A stretch of 64,000 nucleotides of DNA from Caulobacter sp. UNC358MFTsu5.1. GTDB lineage: Bacteria > Pseudomonadota > Alphaproteobacteria > Caulobacterales > Caulobacteraceae. Shown here in pieces: positions 58,070 through 64,000 of the stretch. The notes beneath the pieces are model-generated. The model searched no databases. It had not been told where the DNA came from and saw only the letters and a list, made by a program, of their open reading frames with translations. The DNA is taken from contig NZ_JONW01000005.1 of the NCBI RefSeq assembly GCF_000712075.1, positions 873,001 to 937,000 of the forward strand, in the 5' to 3' direction. A program made the position numbers and the translations under genes. Numbering within the stretch: the stretch's first letter is position 1; each line of letters begins with the position of its first letter.

Positions 58070-59339
58070 CTAGGCGGGGCGGCGGGGCACGGCCCGCAGC
58101 GCCAGATAGACCCCCGCCGCCGTCGCGAACGACGGCAGGGTGGCGCCCAGGTCGGGCGCCTGCCGGGTCAGGACCTGGTAGGCGCCGACGCCGACCGCCC
58201 AAGCCAGGAGGCCGGCCAGGTTCAGCGCCCCGGCGGCCTCCGCCCGGCGGCGGCGGACGATGAAGTGGTCGGCCAGCAGCACGCCGAACAGCGGCGCGAA
58301 CACCGATCCGATCAGCAGCAGGAAGGTCTCGTAGCGGGCCATCGGGGCCAGCAGGGCGATGGCCGTGCAGACCACGCCGAAGCCCACGGCCAGGCGGGCG
58401 GGCCCCACGCGCACCAGGGTGGCGGTCGAGACGGCGGCCGAGTGGATGTCGGCGAAGGTGTTGTCGGTCTCGTCGATGACGATCAGCAGCAGGGCGATCC
58501 CGCCGCCGCTGGCCGCCAGGGCCGACAGCAAGAGGCCCTCGCCGCCCCCGGCGACCAGGGCGTAGGCCGCGCCCAGGCCCATGAACCAGACATTGGCCAG
58601 CAGGTAGCCGACGAAGGCGCCCCGGAACATGCCGCGCGGCGAGCGGCCGAAGCGGGTGTAGTCGGCGATCAGCGGCAGCCACGACAGCGGCATGGCCACC
58701 ACCAGGTCGACCCCGGCCCCGAAGCCCATCTCGCCCGTCCCGGCCCGGGCCATCAGGGCGCCCAGGTCATGCTCGGCCAGCAGCCGCCAGGACAGCCAGC
58801 CGGCGCCGGCCAGCAGCAGCCACAGGCCCCAGGCCCGGAGGAACCGCCGCACGAACGACACCGGCCCCATCACCGCCAGGCCGGTGGCCAGGGCGCCGAA
58901 CGCCAGGGTCCACAGCAGGGGGGACGCCGAAGGTCTGCTTGACCAGGGCGTCGGCGGAGTCGCGCATGGCGATGATCTCGAACGCGCCCCAGCCGGTCAG
59001 CTGGACGGCGTTCAGCACGGCCGGGACCGCCGCCCCGCGCGCGCCCAGGGCCAGGCGCAGCGACCCCATGGCCGAAAGCCCGGTGTCGGCCCCCACCACC
59101 CCGGCGGCCGCCAGCAGCAGCGCCCCCAGCACCGACCCGACGACGATCGCCGCCAGGGCCGCGCCCAGGCTCAGCCCCGGGACCAGGAACGCGCCGGCCT
59201 GCAGGACCAGCAGGCCGATGCCCAGGCTGAACCACAGGGAGAACGCGTCGAGCCCGCCCAGCGCCCGGCGCTCGGCGGGGACGGGGGTCAGGGGGTCGTA
59301 GGCGTCGGGGGCGTCGGGGGCGGAGTCGAGCTGGGCCAT
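58070..59339 (-). pseudogene. NCS1-family permease (CytX-like), split by a one-base frameshift
   Basis: The intact gene would run from ATG at 59339 (MAQLDSAPDAPDAYDPL) to 58070, about 423 residues. Frame 1 encodes helices with GGLDAFSLWFSLGIGLLVLQ and LTGWGAFEIIAMRDSADALV. At a run of six C (minus strand) at about 58918-58923 the frame shifts. One base less restores VPLLWTLAFGALATG and continues into MGPVSFVRRFLRAWGLW and the rest. So it is one gene for a purine/cytosine or thiamine-precursor permease, broken by an indel in a homopolymer, unless this is a sequencing error. Confidence 0.85.
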
Positions 59340-59394
59340 GGGCCGGGTGTAGCAGGTGGGCGCATCGGCGCGAAAGCCGAGGCGGGCTACGAGC

Positions 59395-59471
59395 GGGGAC
59401 ATGCCCTTGGGCGTGTCCCCAAGTCCGGGCGCGGCGCTTGCCGATGGGGACACGCCCAAGGGCATGTCCCC
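59395..59471. repeat. Palindromic intergenic repeat, family B copy 6
   Basis: GGGGACATGCCCTTGGGCG arm, a distinct spacer (AAGTCCGGGCGCGGCGCTTG) and GGGGACACGCCCAAGGGCA arm. It is upstream of the broken NCS1 gene. Confidence 0.86.
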
Positions 59472-59498
59472 GGCCCGCGCTCGCCCCATCGTCCGTCA

Positions 59499-59519
59499 TC
59501 CTCGGACTTGTTCCGAGGA
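59499..59519 (-). terminator. Hairpin downstream of the Sel1 gene
   Basis: TCCTCGGA, loop CTTGT, TCCGAGGA, preceded by GTCA on the plus strand. It resembles half of the family C palindromes. Its position just past the minus-strand Sel1 stop suggests a terminator. Confidence 0.45.
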
Positions 59520-59547
59520 CCCCGGCTTCAGCCGCGAAGGAGGGTGA

Positions 59548-60075
59548 TCAGGGATTTGAGCAATGGGGCCAGGCGATGCGGGCTTCGGGATAGCCGCCCT
59601 GCACCGCTCGCCGATACCAGGACACGGCTTCCTCGCAGCTCTGTTTCACGCCGCGTCCTTCCTCGTACGCCCGGCCGACGTTGATGTAGGCCTCCAGCGC
59701 ATGAGCGTCGGCCGCCTTGCGAAACCAAACCAGGGCTTGGGCATAGTCCTGCGGAACGCCGTCGCCGTGTTCGTACAGGGTCCCAAGATTGTTCTGCGCC
59801 GCGGTGTTCCCCTGCTCCGCCGCCTTGCGATACCAGGCGGCGGCCTTGGCATGGTCCTGCGGCACGCCCCAGCCCATCAGATAGAGGCGGGCCAGATAGG
59901 ATTGCGCGGTGGGATCGCCTTGCTCGGCGGCGGGCGTCCAGAGCTTCAGCGCCGTCGCGTAGTCGTTCCGCTTGGCCGCCTCCAACCCGTCCTCGACGGG
60001 TCCGGCATAGGCCAGGCCATGGCAGGCGGCGGCCAGAGCCAGGCCGACCAAGGTTTTCAGGATCGTACGCGCCAT
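59548..60075 (-). CDS. Secreted Sel1-repeat protein
   Basis: The 175-residue precursor has a signal peptide (about 1-24, ending LAYA) and three to four Sel1 (TPR-like) repeats: ALKLWTPAAEQGDPTAQSYL, AAAWYRKAAEQGNTAAQNNL, ALVWFRKAADAHALEAYIN and AVSWYRRAVQGG. Such repeats bind peptides or proteins. The start at 60075 has GGGGGAAC in front. It lies 59 bases downstream of phoB on the same strand but with its own start site, so it may be a separate unit. Confidence 0.85.
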   Translation of the reverse strand: MARTILKTLVGLALAAACHGLAYAGPVEDGLEAAKRNDYATALKLWTPAAEQGDPTAQSYLARLYLMGWGVPQDHAKAAAWYRKAAEQGNTAAQNNLGTLYEHGDGVPQDYAQALVWFRKAADAHALEAYINVGRAYEEGRGVKQSCEEAVSWYRRAVQGGYPEARIAWPHCSNP

Positions 60076-60134
60076 CTGTTCCCCCAAAGCACTGGGCAAG
60101 GGACAACAGCTGACGCGTCGATGCAACCGGGAGC

Positions 60135-60827
60135 TTACGCCGCGTCGAGATCCAGCGAATATCCCGCCGAACGCACGGTCCGGATCGGATCCCCGTCCAC
60201 GTCGCCGTTCAGCGCCTTGCGCAGACGCCCGATGTGCACGTCCACGGTCCGGGCCTCGACATAGACGTCCGAGCCCCAGACGGCGTCCAGCAGCTGTTCG
60301 CGGCTGAACACCCGGCCCGGGTGCTGCATCAGGTAGTCGAGCAGGCGGAACTCGGTCGGGCCCAGGTGGACCTCCTTGCCCTGGCGCTTCACGCGATGGG
60401 CGACGCGGTCGATGACGATGTCGCCGACCGTGATGCGGTCGTCGGCCAGGCCCGGGCGGATACGGCGCAGGACGGCGCGGACGCGGGCCGTCAGCTCGAT
60501 CATCGAGAACGGCTTGACCACGTAGTCGTCGGCCCCGGTGTCCAGGCCCCGGATGCGGTCGCTCTCCTCGCCGCGCGCCGTCAGCATGATGATCGGCACG
60601 TTGCGGGTTTCCGAGCGGCCGCGCAGGCGGCGGCAGACCTCGATTCCCGAGACCTTGGGCAGCATCCAGTCCAGGATCACCAGGTCGGGCGCGCGCTCGG
60701 AGGCCATGGTCAGGGCTTCCTCGCCGTCGCCGGCCACGCCGACGACGTAGCCTTCCTTGTCGAGGTTGTAGTGCAGCAGGGTGGCCAGGGCGTCTTCGTC
60801 TTCGACCACCAGAACGTAAGGAGTCAC
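60135..60827 (-). CDS. phoB: Phosphate regulon response regulator PhoB
   Basis: The 230-residue OmpR-type regulator has a receiver domain with acidic pocket Asp10-Glu11, phosphoacceptor Asp53 (LVILDWMLP), Thr83 and Lys105 (VVKPFS). The DNA-binding winged helix (about 130-225) holds GPTEFRLLDYLMQHPGRV and RTVDVHIGRLRKAL. Together with phoU and pst it forms the Pho regulon. PhoR, its sensor kinase, is not in the window and may lie beyond the right edge. Confidence 0.96.
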   Translation of the reverse strand: MTPYVLVVEDEDALATLLHYNLDKEGYVVGVAGDGEEALTMASERAPDLVILDWMLPKVSGIEVCRRLRGRSETRNVPIIMLTARGEESDRIRGLDTGADDYVVKPFSMIELTARVRAVLRRIRPGLADDRITVGDIVIDRVAHRVKRQGKEVHLGPTEFRLLDYLMQHPGRVFSREQLLDAVWGSDVYVEARTVDVHIGRLRKALNGDVDGDPIRTVRSAGYSLDLDAA

Positions 60828-60845
60828 TTCGGCCGGCCCTCTTCG

Positions 60846-61535
60846 TTACTTCGACAGCTCGAGCTTGGGACGCTGGGAGATGATCTCCTCGCCGGTCAGC
60901 TCGAAATGGATGATCTCGGCGATGTTGGTGGCGTGGTCGCCGATGCGCTCGAGGTTCTTGGCGACGAACAGCAGATGAGCGCACGGATTGATCGTCCGGG
61001 GGTCGCCCATCATGTAGGTCAGCAGTTCGCGGAAGATGGCGTTGTAGTGCTCGTCCACCTCCTCGTCGCGGCCCCACACGCCGATGGCGCGCTGCAGGTC
61101 CGAGGCGGTGTAGGCGTCCAGCACGTCCTTCAGGCGGCCCTGGACCAGGCGGCCCATGCGCTCGATCGAGCGGGTCAGGGCGCTCATCGGGTCGGCCTCG
61201 GTCAGGATCAGGGCGCGCTTGCCGATGTTCTTGGCCATGTCGCCGCAGCGTTCCAGGCTCATCGAGATCTTCAGGGCGGCCACGGCGTGGCGCAGGTCCA
61301 CGGCCATCGGCTGGCGCAGGGCGATCAGCTTGAAGGCCTTGCGCTCGATCTCGGCCTGCAGGGTGTCCAGCCGCTCGTCGCGGGCCACCACCTGCTGGGC
61401 GAGGGGCGCATCGCGGCGGGCGATGCACTCGATGGCGTCGGCCACCTGGGCCTCGGCCAGGCCGCCCATGCGGGTGACCTCGGCCGTGAGGTGGTTCAGC
61501 TCTTCGCCGTAGGACTTGACGGTATGCTCGGTCAT
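60846..61535 (-). CDS. phoU: Phosphate uptake regulator PhoU
   Basis: The 229-residue protein is two three-helix PhoU bundles, with metal-binding clusters in each: VADAIECIARRD near 36 and ERIGDHATNIAEIIHF near 201. The family signature SLERCGDMAKNIGKRALIL is present in the middle (about 93). PhoU mediates signalling between Pst and PhoR to keep PhoB off when phosphate is ample. It lies 22 bases after pstB. Confidence 0.97.
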   Translation of the reverse strand: MTEHTVKSYGEELNHLTAEVTRMGGLAEAQVADAIECIARRDAPLAQQVVARDERLDTLQAEIERKAFKLIALRQPMAVDLRHAVAALKISMSLERCGDMAKNIGKRALILTEADPMSALTRSIERMGRLVQGRLKDVLDAYTASDLQRAIGVWGRDEEVDEHYNAIFRELLTYMMGDPRTINPCAHLLFVAKNLERIGDHATNIAEIIHFELTGEEIISQRPKLELSK

Positions 61536-61557
61536 GTCTGGTCTCGATCCCTGCCGG

Positions 61558-62466
61558 TTAGCCGAAGCGGCCGGTGATGTAGTCTTGCGTGCGGGTGTCG
61601 CGAGGATTGGTGAACATCTCCTCGGTCGGGCCGCTCTCGACCAGCTTGCCCAGGTGGAAGAAGGCGGTCTTCTGCGACACGCGGGCGGCCTGGGCCATCG
61701 AGTGGGTGACGATGACGATGCAGAACTGGCTGCGCAGCTCGTCGATCAGCTCCTCGATCTTGGCGGTGGCGATCGGGTCGAGGGCCGAGCAGGGCTCGTC
61801 CATCAGGATCACTTCCGGGCTGACGGCGATGGCGCGGGCGATGACCAGGCGCTGCTGCTGGCCGCCGGACAGGCCGGTGCCGGGCTGGTGCAGGCGGTCG
61901 GAGACCTCGTTCCAGAGGCCGGCCTTCTTCAGGCTGCTCTCGACGATGGCTTCCAGCTCGTCCTTGCGCGAGGCCAGGCCGTGGATCTTGGGGCCGTAGG
62001 CGACGTTCTCGAAGATCGTCTTGGGGAACGGGTTCGGCTTCTGGAACACCATGCCCACGCGCGAGCGCAGCACCACCGGATCGACGCTCTTGGCGTTGAC
62101 GTCGCTGCCGTCGATCTCGATCGAGCCCAGCACCTTGGCCGACGGGATGGTGTCGTTCATCCGGTTGATGCAGCGCAGGAAGGTCGACTTGCCGCAGCCC
62201 GACGGGCCGATGAAGGCGGTGACGGACTTGGCCGGCACGTCCAGGCTCACGTCGAACAGCGCCTGTTTCTCGCCGTAGAAGACGTTGACGTCGCGAGCGC
62301 GGATCTTGAACTCGCTGGTCGTGGCGTGGCCGTGGCCGGCGGGGATCGCCGAGGCCAGGGTCGGGGCCCCAGAGTGTTGGGCGGCGGCGAGGGTGTCGTC
62401 GCGGTTTTCGGTCGGCATGGCGTGTCCCAGCGAAAGGGGAGAAGCGAGGGGATTGAGGAAGGTCAT
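61558..62466 (-). CDS. pstB: Phosphate import ATP-binding protein PstB
   Basis: The 302-residue ATPase has Walker [10 protein letters not shown] (about 91-99), the signature LSGGQQQRL, Walker [12 protein letters not shown], and [10 protein letters not shown]. The first about 50 residues ([18 protein letters not shown] to the start of [13 protein letters not shown]) are an extension without family counterpart, and a shorter start at the second Met (residue 17) is possible. It lies 4 bases after pstA. Confidence 0.95.
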   Translation of the reverse strand: MTFLNPLASPLSLGHAMPTENRDDTLAAAQHSGAPTLASAIPAGHGHATTSEFKIRARDVNVFYGEKQALFDVSLDVPAKSVTAFIGPSGCGKSTFLRCINRMNDTIPSAKVLGSIEIDGSDVNAKSVDPVVLRSRVGMVFQKPNPFPKTIFENVAYGPKIHGLASRKDELEAIVESSLKKAGLWNEVSDRLHQPGTGLSGGQQQRLVIARAIAVSPEVILMDEPCSALDPIATAKIEELIDELRSQFCIVIVTHSMAQAARVSQKTAFFHLGKLVESGPTEEMFTNPRDTRTQDYITGRFG

Positions 62467-62470
62467 CGGT

Positions 62471-63787
62471 CTACCACCGGCGTTCGAAGCGGCGACGCAG
62501 GATCACGGCGGTGGCGTTCATCAGGATCATGAACACCAGCAGCACGATGATGGCCGCGGCGGTGCGTTCGTGGAAGGCGCGTTCCGAGGCGTTCTCCCAG
62601 ATGAAGACCTGGACCGGCAGGACGGTGGCCGAGCTGGCGAAGTTCTCGGGGGCGCCGGGCACGAAGGCGACCATGCCGATCATCAGCAGCGGGGCGGTCT
62701 CGCCCAGGGCGTGGGCCAGCGACAGGATGGCGCCGGTCATCACGCCGGGCATGGCCAGCGGCAGCACGTGGTGGAACACGGTCTGGGCCTTGGAGGCGCC
62801 GACGCCCAGGGCGGCTTCGCGGATCGAGGGCGGCACGGCCTTCAGCGAGCTGCGGGTGGCGATGATCACGGTCGGCAGGGCCATCAGGGCCAGCACCAGG
62901 CCGCCCACCAGCGGCGAACCGCGCGGCACGTGCAGCCAGTTGATGAACAGGGCCAGGCCCAGCAGGCCGTAGACGATCGACGGCACGGCGGCCAGGTTGT
63001 TGATGTTGACCTCGATGATGTCGGTCCAGCGGTTCTTGGGCGCGAACTCCTCCAGATAGACCGCGGCCAGCACGCCCACCGGGATGGCGATCATGGCGGT
63101 GATGAACAGCATCATGGCCGAGCCGATCACCGCGCCCCAGACGCCGGCCTGCTCGGGCTCGGTCGAATCGGAGTTGGTGAAGAACTTGGTGTTGAAGCCG
63201 GTCTGGACGGTGCCGTCCTTCTTCAGCCGGTCCAGCCAGTCCAGTTGCTGATTGTCGAGCTTGCGGTCTTCCTCGGCGGTCGAGCGCTTGATCTCGCCCT
63301 TGTAGTAGAGATCGGCGTCGGCCTTGACCGAACCGGTGACGTTGACCGTCTTGCCGATCAGCGAGCGGTCCTTCTTGACCATCTGGAGCAGCTGGTTGCC
63401 GAAGTCGCGCGAGGTCAGGTCCATGATCTTGCCCGACGTCGTGCCCAGGTCGTCGTCCTGGACGCCCAGCTTCTTCATCATCGCCTCGGCGACGATGTAG
63501 TCGTAGTTCACGCCCTCCAGGGCGTTCACGTCGATGCGCTCGGGGTTCAGGTAGACCGGCACCGTCAGGGTGTGGGTCTCGAAGGTCGAGTAGCCCTGGG
63601 CCACGATGCGGCCGACCAGCACGACCAGGAAGATCATGGCGACGACGATCGCCGCCATGCCCTGGGCGCGGAACAGCTTCTCGGAGCGGTGGCGCTTCTT
63701 GAGCAGCGCGTCGCGGGCCGACTCGGCCGGGCGAGCGGCGGGAGCGCCGGGGGAGATGCCCGATGGGGACAGGGAAGCGTCAGTCAT
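62471..63787 (-). CDS. pstA: Phosphate transporter permease PstA (long form)
   Basis: The 438-residue protein is longer than E. coli PstA (about 296). An N-terminal cytoplasmic tail, one helix (about 44-64) and a periplasmic domain (about 70-215, [19 protein letters not shown]) precede the usual six-helix permease core. [20 protein letters not shown] is the EAA motif that contacts PstB. The long form is common in alphaproteobacteria. Its start overlaps the pstC stop by 8 bases. Confidence 0.95.
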   Translation of the reverse strand: MTDASLSPSGISPGAPAARPAESARDALLKKRHRSEKLFRAQGMAAIVVAMIFLVVLVGRIVAQGYSTFETHTLTVPVYLNPERIDVNALEGVNYDYIVAEAMMKKLGVQDDDLGTTSGKIMDLTSRDFGNQLLQMVKKDRSLIGKTVNVTGSVKADADLYYKGEIKRSTAEEDRKLDNQQLDWLDRLKKDGTVQTGFNTKFFTNSDSTEPEQAGVWGAVIGSAMMLFITAMIAIPVGVLAAVYLEEFAPKNRWTDIIEVNINNLAAVPSIVYGLLGLALFINWLHVPRGSPLVGGLVLALMALPTVIIATRSSLKAVPPSIREAALGVGASKAQTVFHHVLPLAMPGVMTGAILSLAHALGETAPLLMIGMVAFVPGAPENFASSATVLPVQVFIWENASERAFHERTAAAIIVLLVFMILMNATAVILRRRFERRW

Positions 63788-64000
63788 ATTGTTCCCGGTA
63801 CTTCTGGACGATGCGCAGGGCGATGATGTTGAGGCCCAGGGTGACCACGAACAGGGTCAGGCCCAGGCCGAAGGCCGACAGCGTCTTGGGGCTGTCGAAT
63901 TCCTGGTCCCCGGTCAGCAGGGTGACGATCTGGACGGTCACAGTGGTGACGGTGTCCAGCGGGTTGGCGGTCAGCTTGGCCTGCAGGCCGGCGGCCATGG
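63780..64000 (-). CDS. pstC: Phosphate transporter permease PstC, C-terminal end only
   Basis: Only the last 73 or so codons are in the window. They hold a membrane helix (LSAFGLGLTLFVVTLGLNII) and end [11 protein letters not shown], the normal PstC C-terminus. The gene continues past position 64000. It overlaps pstA by 8 bases. Confidence 0.9.
   Translation of the reverse strand, partial: MAAGLQAKLTANPLDTVTTVTVQIVTLLTGDQEFDSPKTLSAFGLGLTLFVVTLGLNIIALRIVQKYREQYD

Overview
The window is a dense, very GC-rich (about 70%) alphaproteobacterial chromosome segment, most likely from a Caulobacter-type organism (Caulobacteraceae). That assignment is inferred from the protein sequences, the GC-biased codon use, the PHB regulator PhaR, the Paracoccus/Caulobacter-style aa3 oxidase operon and a long PstA with a large N-terminal extension. 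No taxonomic search was run. I see no rRNA, tRNA, CRISPR array, prophage or insertion-sequence transposase. The segment is mostly housekeeping and cell-envelope genes, with several families of palindromic intergenic repeats between them.

Layout. 0-12 kb: mostly minus strand. It holds an N-terminal fragment of a gene cut by the window edge, a RimJ-type acetyltransferase, a lipoprotein, an M16 peptidase, thrC, SURF1, DUF983, and then the cytochrome c oxidase operon read ctaC-ctaD-ctaB-small protein-ctaG-ctaE. 12.4-14.1 kb: a plus-strand PadR/HAAS/GIN-domain operon preceded by three direct repeats at exact 17-bp spacing. 14.2-20.7 kb: tldD, a TonB-dependent-receptor-like protein, and a coupled polysaccharide deacetylase and GH16 glycosidase pair. 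20.7-25.5 kb: an uncharacterised secreted protein, then the PHB genes phbB and phbA with phaR divergent, and two small genes. 25.7-31.2 kb: a thiolase, a four-helix membrane protein, a GT2 glycosyltransferase, an ArnT-like GT39 and HMG-CoA lyase. 31.3-32.2 kb: a protein made of two 140-residue tandem copies. 32.2-36.9 kb (minus): DinB, SRPBCC, IscU-like scaffold, yidD, thrS and GT2, largely overlapping. 37-41.9 kb: cysS, folE, an M14 carboxypeptidase and a secreted partner. 42-45.5 kb: MAPEG, a secreted protein, tldE/pmbA, cysQ and DUF4170. 45.6-52.5 kb: a divergent phosphatase, then an LPS/lipid A block (MsbA-like ABC exporter, DUF374 acyltransferase, waaA, lpxK) with a zinc-type CDF transporter in the middle. 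52.6-59.3 kb: an aminoglycoside-phosphotransferase-like protein, a possible structured RNA, a glyoxalase-fold protein, purD, a phosphoesterase with an extra C-terminal domain, and an NCS1 permease split by a one-base frameshift. 59.5-64 kb (minus): a Sel1-repeat protein and the phosphate regulon pstC(partial)-pstA-pstB-phoU-phoB.

How parts work together. ctaB and SURF1 supply and insert heme, ctaG delivers copper and ctaC/D/E are the oxidase. TldD and TldE form one heterodimeric protease although their genes lie 29 kb apart here. The thiolase and reductase make hydroxybutyryl-CoA for PHB under PhaR. The ABC exporter, DUF374, WaaA and LpxK build and export lipid A-Kdo. Pst/PhoU/PhoB sense and import phosphate.

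The most interesting non-gene signals are four families of intergenic palindromes (A to D below). Others are the 17-bp iterons before padR, a 200-nt potentially structured gap at 53.8-54.0 kb, the exact tandem-duplication gene at 31.35 kb, and the homopolymer frameshift in the NCS1 permease.
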